Assembly (NCBI RefSeq): GCF_014873755.1
Contig: NZ_JADBEG010000001.1
Location: forward strand, 9,398,501 to 9,462,500
Direction of reading: 5' to 3'
Source: Amycolatopsis lexingtonensis
GTDB taxonomy: Bacteria; Actinomycetota; Actinomycetes; Mycobacteriales; Pseudonocardiaceae
DNA length: 64,000 nt
The notes below the pieces were generated by a model, which had not been told where the DNA came from, searched no databases, and saw nothing but the letters and a program-made list of their open reading frames with translations. The translations under genes were made by a program, and so were the position numbers. Below are positions 1-8,454 of this stretch, in pieces. Positions within the stretch are counted from its first letter, which is position 1; each line of letters begins with the position of its first letter.

Positions 1-82
1 CCGCGGCCGACTTCGGCCGCAGCCCCCGCGCGGGCAGCCGGTCCCGCAGCCACGCCTCGAAACCGTCGTCCGTCTCCGCCAC
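1..82 (-). CDS. N-terminus of an unidentified protein (partial)
   Basis: A reverse reading frame opens with GTG at 82-80, preceded by a GGAGG-like ribosome site a few bases upstream. It runs off the left edge after 27 codons. Codon use has strong third-position GC, as in real genes here. The visible residues (VAETDDGFEAWL then RDRLPARGLRPKSAA) are too few to place in a family. The short amphipathic start and its position divergent from the transporter operon would suit an HTH regulator, but that is a guess. Confidence 0.5.
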   Translation of the reverse strand, partial: MAETDDGFEAWLRDRLPARGLRPKSAA

Positions 83-129
83 TTCGGCGCCTCCCTCGTC
101 CGCGTAGACCGTAACGCAGCGATGTCGCC

Positions 130-169
130 TTGCAACAAACATTGCAAAATGCTGAAAACGCAGTATACG
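130..169 (+). promoter_or_regulatory. Putative promoter with twin TTGCAA boxes for the transporter operon
   Basis: A short AT-rich island in very GC-rich DNA holds two TTGCAA boxes (130-135 and 142-147), one helical turn apart. The second box also fits a -35 element, 16 bases before TATACG at 164-169. This predicts transcription from about 176 into the ATG at 212. The twin boxes could be an operator for the divergent partial gene product (inference). Confidence 0.4.
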
Positions 170-211
170 TTGTCCGCACTCCCCGGCGCCCGGACACGGA
201 AGGCGTTCCCC

Positions 212-1603
212 ATGACCCTGCTCGCGCGACTGGATCGGCTCCCGCTGAGCCGGCCCCACTACAAACTGCTGCTCATCGGCGGGCTCGGCTACACCTTCGA
301 CGGCATGGACTCGGCGGTCGTCGCCTTCCTGCTGCCCAGCGCCAAGGCGGCGTGGGGTCTCGACAACGGCCAGCTCGGCCTGATCGGCTCCGCGACGCCG
401 TTCGGCTTCCTCTTCGGCGCGATCGCGGCCGGCCTGCTCGGCGACCGCATCGGCCGCAAGAAGGTCATGATGTACGCGCTGGCGTTCTACGCGCTGTTCT
501 CCGTCATCGCGTCCTTCTCGCCCAACTACGAAGTCTTCCTGGGCGCCCGGGTCCTGGCCGGCGCCGGCGCCGGCGCGGAAAGCGCGATCATCGCGCCGTT
601 CCTGTCCGAGTTCGTCCCGGCCAAACGGCGCGGCTGGTTCGTCGGCGCGCTCGCCGGGTTCTTCTCCTTCGGGTTCGTGGCGGCCGCGCTGATCGGGCGG
701 TTCGTGGTGCCGTCGTTCGACGAAGGCTGGCGCGTCGCGCAGCTCGTCACCGCGCTGCCGATCGTGATGCTGCTGTGGTGGCGCCGATCCCTGCCCGAGT
801 CGCCGCGGTTCCTGCTCGCGCAAGGACGTTCGGCCGAAGCCGAGACCGTCGTCGCCAAGATCGAACGCGACGTCGAGCGGGCGACCGGCACGGTCCTGCC
901 GCCGGTGCCCCCGGCCGACGCGCAGCCCGCGACCGAAACGCCGAAGGTCAACCTGCTCAGTGCGCTGAAGTTCCTGTGGAGCCCCGCGATGCGGCGCCGG
1001 ACGGCGGTGATCTGGACCGTCTGGTTCGTGATCACGTTCTCCTACTACGGTTTCTTCTCGTGGATCCCGACGCTGCTCGTGGAGCGCGGCATCACGGTGA
1101 CCAAGAGCTTCGAGTTCTCGATCATCATCTATCTGGCCCAGGTGCCCGGGTACTTCTCGGCCGCGTGGCTGTCCGAACGGCTCGACCGCAAGCACACGAT
1201 CGCGCTGTACCTGGCGGGTTCGGCCGTGAGCGCGTTCTGGCTGAGCCAGACGAGTGCACCGTGGTCGATCACCCTCGCCGGCGCGGTGCTGTCGTTCTTC
1301 CTCAACGGCACCTACGCCGGGGTGTACTCCTACACGCCCGAGGTGTTCCCGACCTGGATCCGCGCCAGCGGCACCGGCCTGTCCAGCGCGTTCGGCCGGG
1401 TCGGCAGCATCCTGGCGCCGACGATCATCGGCCTGTCCGCGGCGAGCCTCGGCTTCGCCGGCGTCTTCGGCCTGACGACGGCGGTGCTGGCGGCCGGCGT
1501 GCTCTGCGTGCTCGTCTTCGGCCTGTCCACCGCGGGCCGCTCCCTGGAAGAACTGACCGAACACGGCGCCCCGAAGGCGGTCGCGAAGGAGATGACGAAG
1601 TGA
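212..1603 (+). CDS. MFS transporter (sugar/aromatic acid:H+ symporter type)
   Basis: A 463-residue major facilitator with about twelve hydrophobic segments. It carries the MFS loop motif GDRIGRKK between helices 2 and 3 and a second copy-like RLDRKHT in the central loop. The first helix region (GYTFDGMDSAVVAFLLPS) is typical of the metabolite:H+ symporter branch that includes aromatic-acid and niacin carriers. The ATG at 212 is preferred to the upstream in-frame start at 122, because the extra 30 residues are Cys/Lys-rich and unlike an MFS N-terminus, and 122 would lie in the promoter. Its stop overlaps the next start (GTGA), so it is translationally coupled to the GAF protein. It probably imports or exports the substrate of the downstream amidohydrolase; the substrate is unknown. 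Confidence 0.85.
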   Translation: MTLLARLDRLPLSRPHYKLLLIGGLGYTFDGMDSAVVAFLLPSAKAAWGLDNGQLGLIGSATPFGFLFGAIAAGLLGDRIGRKKVMMYALAFYALFSVIASFSPNYEVFLGARVLAGAGAGAESAIIAPFLSEFVPAKRRGWFVGALAGFFSFGFVAAALIGRFVVPSFDEGWRVAQLVTALPIVMLLWWRRSLPESPRFLLAQGRSAEAETVVAKIERDVERATGTVLPPVPPADAQPATETPKVNLLSALKFLWSPAMRRRTAVIWTVWFVITFSYYGFFSWIPTLLVERGITVTKSFEFSIIIYLAQVPGYFSAAWLSERLDRKHTIALYLAGSAVSAFWLSQTSAPWSITLAGAVLSFFLNGTYAGVYSYTPEVFPTWIRASGTGLSSAFGRVGSILAPTIIGLSAASLGFAGVFGLTTAVLAAGVLCVLVFGLSTAGRSLEELTEHGAPKAVAKEMTK

Positions 1604-2025
1604 GTTTGTCCACTGTGGAGGAACGGGTGCGCGCCGAGCTGGGCGTGCGGCTGTTCACGGTGCTGGCCTGGCTCCCGGAGCAGCGGGCGCTGCGCCGGGT
1701 GCACAGCAGTCATCCCGCGGAGTACCCGGTGGGCGGCGAGAAGACGGTGGAGGTCGCGGCCGGCTGGCTCGACCGCTGCATCACCGCGCGCGAGCCGTAC
1801 TTCGGCCCGGACCGCGCGGCGGTGCGCGAGGTCTTCGCCGACCACGAGCTGATCGAATCCCTCGGCTGCGGCTCGATCATCAACGTCCCGGTGGTGTCCG
1901 GCGACCGCACGCTCGGGGTGCTGAACATCCTCGACGCGGAAGGCGCGTACGACGAGAAGTCGGTCGCGGTGGCGGAATCCCTGGCGCCGCTCGCGGTGCC
2001 GGCCCTGCTGGAGGTGTCCCGGTGA
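1600..2025 (+). CDS. Small stand-alone GAF-domain protein
   Basis: 141 residues starting at GTG 1600, which overlaps the transporter stop by four bases. Nearly the whole length is one GAF fold: an N-terminal helix (STVEERVRAELG), the LFTVLAWLPEQRALRRVHSSHP strand region, and the SLGCGSIINVPVVSGDRTLGVLNILD core. Close relatives are small ligand-sensing or methionine-sulfoxide-reductase-like GAF proteins. It lacks an output domain. Sandwiched between a transporter and an amidohydrolase with overlaps on both sides, it is likely a sensor or accessory factor for the same substrate. The GAF fold is clear; the function is inference. Confidence 0.8.
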   Translation: MSLSTVEERVRAELGVRLFTVLAWLPEQRALRRVHSSHPAEYPVGGEKTVEVAAGWLDRCITAREPYFGPDRAAVREVFADHELIESLGCGSIINVPVVSGDRTLGVLNILDAEGAYDEKSVAVAESLAPLAVPALLEVSR

Positions 2026-3239
2026 ACCTGGTGCTGCGCAACGCCCGCCTGCTCGACCCGCTGTCGGGCGAGTACACCGAAGGCGACCTGCGGTGCGATT
2101 CCGGCCGCATCGTCGAGACGGGTCCGGGCCTCTCCGCCCCCGGCGTGCGGTCGATCGACGTCCGCGGCGCGGTCGTGCTGCCGGGCCTGGTGGACGCGCA
2201 CGTCCACGTCACAGCGTCGACGGCCGACCTGGGCTCGCTCCCGTCGACGTCACCGTCCTATGTGGCCGCGCACAGCGCCCGCACGATGAGCCGCATGCTG
2301 GACCGCGGCTTCACGACGGTCCGCGACGCGTCGGGCGCCGACTACGGCTTGGCGGACGCCCAGTCGGAAGGCCTGTTCCGCGGCCCCCGCCTGCTGTTCT
2401 GCGGCCGGGCCCTGAGCCAGACGGGCGGCCACGGCGACAGCCGCACCCGGGGAGCCAACGCGAAGGACGACCACCCCTGCTGCGCGGGCCTCGGCCGCGT
2501 GGCCGACGGCGTGGACGCGGTCCGCGCGGCCGCCCGCGACGAGCTGCGCAAGGGCGCCCACCACATCAAGGTGATGGCCTCGGGCGGCGTGGCTTCCCCG
2601 ACCGACCGCATCGACTCGACCCAGTATTCGGCCGACGAGCTGAGCGCGATCGTCGAGGAGGCGTCGGCGGCGAACCGGTACGTCGCCGCGCACGCGTACA
2701 CGGCCCGAGCGGTCAACCGCGCATTGGAGCTGGGCGTCCGGTCGATCGAGCACGGGAACCTGCTGGACGACCGGAGTGTCTCGCTGTTCCTGTCCCAGGA
2801 CGCGTACCTCGTGCCGACGCTGGTGACGTACTGGGCGCTGAAGGAGGAGGGCCGCGAGCACGGCCTCCCGGAGTCGAGCTGGCGCAAGGTGGACGACGTC
2901 CTGGGCGCGGGGCTGGCCGCGCTGGAGCGGGCCGCGCGTGGCGGGGTGAAGATCGTTTACGGGACCGACCTGCTGGGCGGGATGCACCGGCACCAGAACC
3001 ACGAGTTTCGGCTGCGGGGGGAGGTCCAGACGCCGTTGGAGGTCATCCGTTCGGCGACTTCGACGGCGGCGAATTTGGTCAATCTGACGGGGGAGATCGG
3101 CACGCTGGCGGTGGGGGCGCACGCGGACCTGCTGGTGGTGGCGGGGGATCCGCTGGAGGATGTCGGGGTTTTGGCGGAGCCGGGGAACTTCAGTTACATC
3201 GTGCAGGGCGGGGAGGTGGTCGGGGGGACCACCGCCTGA
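2022..3239 (+). CDS. Metal-dependent amidohydrolase
   Basis: 405 residues of the amidohydrolase superfamily (imidazolonepropionase / Xaa-Pro dipeptidase-like branch). Metal ligands are visible: HVH at 60-62, a central Lys in HIKVMASGG, His residues in AAHAYT and in IEHGN, and the late Asp316 in YGTDLLGG. The C-terminal beta-sandwich returns after TGEIGTLAVGAHADLLVV. It hydrolyses a cyclic amide, amino-acyl or related C-N bond; the exact substrate cannot be read from sequence. GTG 2022 overlaps the GAF stop, so transporter, sensor and enzyme form one coupled operon, closed by the hairpin at 3254-3280. Confidence 0.85.
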   Translation: MNLVLRNARLLDPLSGEYTEGDLRCDSGRIVETGPGLSAPGVRSIDVRGAVVLPGLVDAHVHVTASTADLGSLPSTSPSYVAAHSARTMSRMLDRGFTTVRDASGADYGLADAQSEGLFRGPRLLFCGRALSQTGGHGDSRTRGANAKDDHPCCAGLGRVADGVDAVRAAARDELRKGAHHIKVMASGGVASPTDRIDSTQYSADELSAIVEEASAANRYVAAHAYTARAVNRALELGVRSIEHGNLLDDRSVSLFLSQDAYLVPTLVTYWALKEEGREHGLPESSWRKVDDVLGAGLAALERAARGGVKIVYGTDLLGGMHRHQNHEFRLRGEVQTPLEVIRSATSTAANLVNLTGEIGTLAVGAHADLLVVAGDPLEDVGVLAEPGNFSYIVQGGEVVGGTTA

Positions 3240-3253
3240 CGTCCGGGTTCGGT

Positions 3254-3280
3254 GGTGCCCCGGTGTTTTGCCGGGGCACC
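3254..3280. terminator. Bidirectional hairpin terminator
   Basis: A perfect 10-bp stem (GGTGCCCCGG / CCGGGGCACC) around a 7-base T-rich loop. It lies 14 bases after the amidohydrolase stop and 12 bases beyond the end of the converging small ORF, so it can end both transcripts. Confidence 0.7.
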
Positions 3281-3292
3281 CGCCGTACTACG

Positions 3293-3493
3293 TCAGCAGC
3301 GCCACCATTCCTCGAGCAGTTCCTCTTCGAGGTCGGGGAAGTCCTCGAACAGTTCGTCTTCGAGGTAGGGGATGGCCAAGGGGTGGTTCAACTCTTGCTC
3401 CTGCATGGTTCTGGAAATCGCGAAAGATGAATCAAGATACTCGAAGTTGACTGGGGAACCACGGTGCCAGCCACCAGGCTGACGGCTGTTCAC
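3293..3493 (-). CDS. Small acidic peptide downstream of the AfsR-like gene (hypothetical)
   Basis: A reverse ORF of 66 residues from GTG 3493 (GGAG about 10 bases upstream), or 37 residues from an internal ATG at 3406 that has no clear ribosome site. The C-terminal half is strongly acidic and amphipathic (YLEDELFEDFPDLEEELL) and ends in EEWWRC. It lies about 100 bases downstream of the AfsR-like gene, has its own candidate promoter, and is followed by the hairpin at 3254-3280. The layout matches afsR-afsS, where a small activator gene follows afsR, but I see none of the AfsS repeats. A RiPP precursor is another possibility, though no modifying enzyme is adjacent. Confidence 0.45.
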   Translation of the reverse strand: MNSRQPGGWHRGSPVNFEYLDSSFAISRTMQEQELNHPLAIPYLEDELFEDFPDLEEELLEEWWRC

Positions 3494-3546
3494 TCAAGCA
3501 CTACTCCGGGTAACAGCCGCGCACGCGTGAGCGGCTTGCGGCGTGA

Positions 3547-3575
3547 ATAATGCCCACGATCGGGGCCCGTTGCAA
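3547..3575 (-). promoter_or_regulatory. Candidate promoter for the small acidic peptide
   Basis: On the reverse strand, TTGCAA (3575-3570) and CATTAT (3552-3547) are separated by exactly 17 bases, pointing to the small ORF. A GTTCACTC word, similar to AfsR/PhoP half-sites, lies just upstream (3589-3596). A second copy is at 3488-3495 over the GTG start. Confidence 0.35.
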
Positions 3576-3597
3576 GCTTGTGACAGCGGTTCACTCG

Positions 3598-6500
3598 TTA
3601 GTGGCGGCGTGGCCTGCCATTTCGCGGCGGACACGCCATCGCGACCGTCCGCTCATCTCCCTTGCGTGCGTCCGGGATGAGCCCGTCGACGTCCACCGTG
3701 ACCTCGTCCAGCCGCGCCTGCAGCCGGTCGGCCTTGAGGTCCCGCCCGCGCCCCCGGTAGAACGCGATCGCCTCCGTCCACGCCTCGATCGCTTCGTGCG
3801 GATTGTGCAGCCCGCACAGGATTTCGCCCAACGTCTCGAGGGCCCGCGCCTGCCCACTTGCCGTATGCCCTCGCCGAGCTTGATCGACGGCGTCCCAGGC
3901 CAGCCGCAGCGATTCGCGGGCGCGGCCTTCCGTGTGCGCCAGCCGGGCGCGGACGGTGCAGAGCTTCATCGACGCCGTCAGGTCTTCGCGGTCTTCGAGG
4001 TTGGCCAGCGCCTGGCGGCAGTGCATGTGGGCGAGTTCCGGCTGCCGCTCGTGCGTGTGCAGGGAGGCCAAGGCCGTATGCGTCGCGATCAATCCCATCG
4101 TGTCCCCGAGCACAGTTCGGGCGTGCAGGGCGCGCTGGTAGTGCGGGAGGGCCTGCGCGTGCTGGTCGAGGTCCGCGAACGTGTCGCCGAGGTAGTGCTC
4201 GGCGATGCCTTCCCGGACCGGGTCGCCCGACCGGCGCGCCAGGTCGATGCACCACCGGTACAGGCTGATCGCCTCAGCGTGCTCGCCGCGGCGGTGGTGC
4301 AGGCGGCCGAGGTTGATCTTGACCGTGAGAATTCCGACGGTTTCGTCGTACTCCGTTGCGATTTCCAATGCCCGGTCGAGGTAGTGGCGGGCTTTCTCGC
4401 AGTCGCCGAGCGCCAGGTGGCGTTCCCCGAGGTCGTTGAGGGACGACGCCTCCGCGACGACGTTCCCCGTGGCGCGGGCCGCCCGGATGGCCACCTGCAA
4501 CCCCTGCGTGATGGCCGACGTGCAGCCGTGGCGCTCCCAGCTGTCGGTCAGCAGGTGGGGGAGCACGATCGCGTGGTCGAGCAGGCCCCGGCGTTCGCAT
4601 TCGCCGATCAACGCGGACAGGTTGTCGCGCTCGCGCAGGGCCCAGCGCACCGCGGCCGTGGCGGTGCCGAACGTGAGGGGCACGATTCCGGGCTCGGCCG
4701 GGAGCATCGGCGGGCGGCCGCGGTACGGGTGCGCGATCAGGTGGGCGCGCAACGCGGTCTGCAAGTAGTGCGAAGCCAGCCGGCGCAGCGGGCCCGGGTC
4801 GTCGTCCGGGATCAGGGTCCGCGCATACCGGTGGAAGATGTCGGGCACGCGGTAGCGATCGGGTTCGCCGGGCTGGTCGACGAGGTGCCACGCGACCAGG
4901 TTCTCCAGGGCCCGGCGGGTGGCTTCCGCCGGGTGCTCGCTGGCGGACAGCAGCGTGCCGACGTGGATTTCGGTGCCGGGGTGGTGCCCGAAGAGGCGGA
5001 AGACGTCCTGGGCGGTCGGGTCGAGCGCCTGGTACGACCCGGAAAACGTGGTGCGGAGGCCGGCGTCGTGCCCGTCGTCGCCGATGCTCAGCAGGGTTTC
5101 CGGATCGCGCAGCTGGTCGAGCATGGTGTCGAGGCTGACGCCGGCCCGCTCGGCGGCTCGCTGGGCCAGCAAGGTCAAGGCCAGCGGGAGGCCGTCGCCG
5201 AGCACCGTCAGCGCCCGCGCCGCCTCGGGCTCCTCCTCGGCGCGGCCCCGCATCCGCTTGCTGAGCAACGCGAACGACTGTTCCTCGTCGAGGTGGCCGA
5301 GCTTCGTGGTGGGGATGTCGTGGCGGCGGGCCAGCGCGGCGAGCGAGTTGCGCGAAGTGAGCAGCACCGTGCACGACTCGAGGACGTCGACGAGCTCGTC
5401 GACCTGGTCCGAGCCGCCCGCGTTGTCGAGGATGACGAGCATCGGGCTTCGGCGGGCGAGTAGTGAACGCAGCGTCGTCGCGCGGGCCGTGGCGCTGACC
5501 AGGTGGTCGACCGGGTAGTCGAGCGCGGTGAGCGTCAGGTCGACGACCTCGTCGGTCGTCCGTGCCGGTCCCGGGCCGAAGCCCCGCAGGTCGACGCAGA
5601 CGATGCCGCCGGGGAAGTGGCCGGCCGAGCGGTGGGCCCAGTGCGCGGCGAGGGCCGTCTTGCCGATGCCCGGCAGCCCGCTGACGATGGCCGCGTGCGC
5701 GTGGCCGGTACCAGGCGAGAGCAGGTGCCGGTCCAGCGCGGCCAGTGCGTCGGCGCGGCCGACGAACCCGGGGAGGTGCCGCGGCAGCCCGACGCGGATC
5801 GCGCCGGCGGGCTCCGGGGTGGGCGGCGGCGCGGGTTTCGCCTTCGCGCCCGGGTAGCGCGTTCGCAGGTGTACGTGGTGCTCCTGCAGGTCCACGGCCG
5901 CGTCCCGGTCGCCGGCCGCCGAGAATTCCTTGAGCACCGCTTCGACGTAGCTACGTGCCTCGTGGGACTGGTCCAGCGCGTAGAGGGCGGTGGTCCGGAG
6001 CTTCACGAAGGTCAGCTCGCCCGCGTAGGGGTGGGGGACTTCGCTCAGCTGCTCGAGCGCCTCGCCGGGCCGGCCGGTCGTCAGCAGTTCGGCGGCGAGG
6101 AAACCGTGCGCCGGCGCCCAGTGCGCGGCCATCGTGTGCCGCCGCCAATTCCGCGCGGGTTCGGTGGTGAGGCCGGCGAGCGGTTCGTCGCGCCACAGCG
6201 CGAGGGCCGCACGCGCGATCTCGCAGGCGTTTTCGTGATCGCCGCCGACGCTGGACCGCCGCGCGCGGTGCATTTCGTCGGTGAACCGCCGGAAATCCAC
6301 GAGATCGGGAGCGATATCGAGGAGGTAGCCACCGTTCAACGCGCGGACCGAAGGTGGTTCGTCGGTCTCTTCGAGGCTGTGCCGAAGTCGCGTGATCGCT
6401 TTGTACAACGCTTCTTTGGGATTGACCGGTGGTGCTCCGTCGCTCCATGCCCAGTTCAGCAAGTGGCCCTGCGAGAACCGCTTTCCCGGGTCGGTGAGCA

Positions 6501-6603
6501 GCGCGCCGAGCAGGTGACGCGCTTGCCGGGACCCCCAGTCCTCGGTCAGCTTCCCGTGCATCCGCACTGTTGTCTGCCCGAGAATTCCGTACGCGATCTC
6601 CAT
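3598..6603 (-). CDS. AfsR-type SARP regulator with NB-ARC and TPR domains
   Basis: 1001 residues. The order is an OmpR-like winged helix (about 1-98, with LLNWAWSDGAPPVNPKEALY), a bacterial transcriptional activation domain (about 100-250), an NB-ARC STAND ATPase (P-loop GLPGIGKT at 309-316, Walker B MLVILDNAG), and a long C-terminal TPR array. This is the architecture of AfsR, a nucleotide-switched activator of secondary metabolism. The ATG at 6603 follows a GAAAGGAACGGAG ribosome site; longer starts would overlap the divergent promoter region. It is divergent from the GT-B gene and sits upstream of a small acidic ORF that it may activate (inference from the afsR-afsS layout). Confidence 0.88.
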   Translation of the reverse strand: MEIAYGILGQTTVRMHGKLTEDWGSRQARHLLGALLTDPGKRFSQGHLLNWAWSDGAPPVNPKEALYKAITRLRHSLEETDEPPSVRALNGGYLLDIAPDLVDFRRFTDEMHRARRSSVGGDHENACEIARAALALWRDEPLAGLTTEPARNWRRHTMAAHWAPAHGFLAAELLTTGRPGEALEQLSEVPHPYAGELTFVKLRTTALYALDQSHEARSYVEAVLKEFSAAGDRDAAVDLQEHHVHLRTRYPGAKAKPAPPPTPEPAGAIRVGLPRHLPGFVGRADALAALDRHLLSPGTGHAHAAIVSGLPGIGKTALAAHWAHRSAGHFPGGIVCVDLRGFGPGPARTTDEVVDLTLTALDYPVDHLVSATARATTLRSLLARRSPMLVILDNAGGSDQVDELVDVLESCTVLLTSRNSLAALARRHDIPTTKLGHLDEEQSFALLSKRMRGRAEEEPEAARALTVLGDGLPLALTLLAQRAAERAGVSLDTMLDQLRDPETLLSIGDDGHDAGLRTTFSGSYQALDPTAQDVFRLFGHHPGTEIHVGTLLSASEHPAEATRRALENLVAWHLVDQPGEPDRYRVPDIFHRYARTLIPDDDPGPLRRLASHYLQTALRAHLIAHPYRGRPPMLPAEPGIVPLTFGTATAAVRWALRERDNLSALIGECERRGLLDHAIVLPHLLTDSWERHGCTSAITQGLQVAIRAARATGNVVAEASSLNDLGERHLALGDCEKARHYLDRALEIATEYDETVGILTVKINLGRLHHRRGEHAEAISLYRWCIDLARRSGDPVREGIAEHYLGDTFADLDQHAQALPHYQRALHARTVLGDTMGLIATHTALASLHTHERQPELAHMHCRQALANLEDREDLTASMKLCTVRARLAHTEGRARESLRLAWDAVDQARRGHTASGQARALETLGEILCGLHNPHEAIEAWTEAIAFYRGRGRDLKADRLQARLDEVTVDVDGLIPDARKGDERTVAMACPPRNGRPRRH

Positions 6604-6805
6604 TCTCCGTTCCTTTCCCCTCTCCTCTCGCCAGCCTTGCATCGTTTTGGTTAATCGGCGACGACGGGCCGATAACGATCGATTGTGTCGGCTAAGTGGC
6701 CACGGTTTGTCCGGGCTTTGTCCGTCGCGTGGGAAGTCCCCCGGGAGTACCGGCCCGGAAGCTCTCGTCGTGGCACACACCGCGACGACGGCGAGGGGAT
6801 GCGAG

Positions 6806-8023
6806 ATGACGGGATTGTGGGTACGAGGGCCGGTCGGACTGGACGCCGGGGCGCGTGTCACCCGGCCGCGGTGCCGGGTGGTGCTGGTCGTGGTCCCTTC
6901 GGTGACCGCCGGCACGCGGCTGGTCGAGCTGGTTTCCCTGCTGGAACCGGATTTGCGCGTCCAGGTGGTCTACACCGTGCCGCACACCACGGAACGCTGG
7001 CCGGGGGCCGAAGAGTTCGTCCGCGGCCTGCACGGCCTGGTGCTGCCGTGGGAGCAGGCGCTCGCCCACCGGTTCGACCTGGTCCTGGCGGCGAGCCCTC
7101 GCCAGCTGGCCGAGGTGCACGGGCCCGTCCTCCTGGTCGGGCACGGCGCCGGGCCGGTGTCCCGCCGGTTCAGCCGGAAAGCGGGCCAGGCCACCGAACC
7201 CACCACGGGGTTCGACCGCGAGCTGCTGACCTTCCGCGGGCGCGTGCTGCCGTCGGTGCTCGGCCTGGGCACCGACGCCGAGGCGGACCTGGTGCGCGAG
7301 CGATGTCCCGAGGCATTGCCGAACGCCGTGGTGGCCGGGGACATCTGCTACGACCGGATGCGGGCGAGCCGGCACCGGCGCGACGCCTACCGCGCCGCGC
7401 TGGGGGTGCCGCCGGACCGGCGGCTCGTCGTGATCAGCACGACGTGGTTCACCGATTCGGCGTTCGGCAGGCTGCCGCGGCTGTACCGGGACGTGGTGGA
7501 CGCGCTGCCGTCCGACGAGTTCACCGTCGCCGCGATCCTGCACCCGCTCGTGTGGGCGGTCCACGGACGGCGTCAGGTCAGCGCGTGGCTCTCCGACGCG
7601 GTGGCGCGAGGCCTGCTGCTGATCCCGCCGGAATCCGGGTGGCAGGCGACGATGCTCGCCGCCGACTGGGTGATCGGCGACCACGGTTCGACGACGGGCT
7701 ACGCGGCGGCGATGGGCTGCCCGGTGACCTACGTGTCGATGCCGGCCGGGCAGCCGCGGGAGGGGAGCGTCGCGGCCGCGGTCCGCACGCACGCGTTGCC
7801 GCTGACCTGGGGACGGCCGCTGCCCGAGCAGCTCGATTCCGCGCGGGAACGCGTGGCCGAACTCGCCGCGGCGGCCACCGGCGCGATCACGTCCCGGCCG
7901 GACCGCGCGGCGGAAATCCTGCGGGCGGCGATGTACCGGCTGCTCGAGCTTTCGGCTCCCGCCTCGCCCGCCGTGCCCCCGCTGGTGCCGGCCCCGTGCC
8001 CGCTGCCGGCGTGGTCGGCGTGA
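6806..8023 (+). CDS. GT-B-fold protein related to CDP-glycerol glycerophosphotransferases
   Basis: 405 residues. It shows the spaced motifs of the glycerophosphotransferase / UDP-sugar epimerase GT-B group in altered form: GHG at 112-114, GDICYDR at 179-184, VISTTW at 209-214, and ADWVIGDHGSTTGYAAAMGCPV from 287. The donor, acceptor and product are unknown, and related actinomycete proteins are usually left as hypothetical. The ATG at 6806 has GAGGGG upstream and is preferred to the GTG at 6647, which would invade the divergent regulator's promoter. Its stop overlaps the next start (GTGA). The neighbours on both sides are STAND ATPases, so it may be a target of one of them. Confidence 0.6.
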   Translation: MTGLWVRGPVGLDAGARVTRPRCRVVLVVVPSVTAGTRLVELVSLLEPDLRVQVVYTVPHTTERWPGAEEFVRGLHGLVLPWEQALAHRFDLVLAASPRQLAEVHGPVLLVGHGAGPVSRRFSRKAGQATEPTTGFDRELLTFRGRVLPSVLGLGTDAEADLVRERCPEALPNAVVAGDICYDRMRASRHRRDAYRAALGVPPDRRLVVISTTWFTDSAFGRLPRLYRDVVDALPSDEFTVAAILHPLVWAVHGRRQVSAWLSDAVARGLLLIPPESGWQATMLAADWVIGDHGSTTGYAAAMGCPVTYVSMPAGQPREGSVAAAVRTHALPLTWGRPLPEQLDSARERVAELAAAATGAITSRPDRAAEILRAAMYRLLELSAPASPAVPPLVPAPCPLPAWSA

Positions 8024-8454
8024 CCGGCCCGGGGGTGTGGCCGGTGCGGGTCCGGCTGGCGCGGTCGAGCGTCGCGCTCCTGGTGGCCGACGCCCGTGCG
8101 GCCGCCGAGGCCTGGCTCGGGTGCGCCGACGTCGTCCTGACCGGTGTCCACGGTTCGCGTGGTGCGGCGGCGGCCGCGATCCGTCGCGCGACCGGCCGCT
8201 ACCCGGGCGCCGCCGTGGCACTGGGCTGGTCCGGCGACGGGGTGGTGGTCGCCGGGACGCGGTCAGCCGTCGTCGGCGAGTTCCCCGGCCCGCGGATCGC
8301 CGAGCTCGGCGTACAGCCGCCGGGCTTCGGCGCGGTGCTCGCGGGCGTGCTCGAGGTCGTCGTGCCGGGCCTCCAGCTCGGCGAGCGCGGCGAGGATTTC
8401 GGCGGTGTAGAACGGCGAATCGAGCGGGCGGATCACTTCCAGCGCGTCGAGTAG
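8020..8454 (+). CDS. Small hypothetical protein coupled to the GT-B gene
   Basis: GTG 8020 overlaps the stop of the GT-B gene. The first 81 codons (8020-8262) have strong third-position GC and an Ala-rich alpha/beta look (VALLVADARAAAEAWLG, GVVVAGTRSAVV). The frame then continues 192 bases into the 3' end of the converging NB-ARC gene before stopping. The N-terminal part looks genuinely coding. The tail could be a real convergent overlap, or the result of loss of the original stop. No family is recognised. Confidence 0.45.
   Translation: MTGPGVWPVRVRLARSSVALLVADARAAAEAWLGCADVVLTGVHGSRGAAAAAIRRATGRYPGAAVALGWSGDGVVVAGTRSAVVGEFPGPRIAELGVQPPGFGAVLAGVLEVVVPGLQLGERGEDFGGVERRIERADHFQRVE

Noticed and set aside
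130..1599. Alternative frame running through the transporter gene into the GAF protein
   Set aside because: The first part is an Arg-rich shadow translation of the transporter. Only the segment from GTG 1600 is a real protein.
3293..3493. Small peptide as an FxSxx-COOH RiPP precursor linked to the NB-ARC proteins
   Set aside because: The C-terminus is EEWWRC, not FxSxx, and no radical SAM or other modifying enzyme is nearby.
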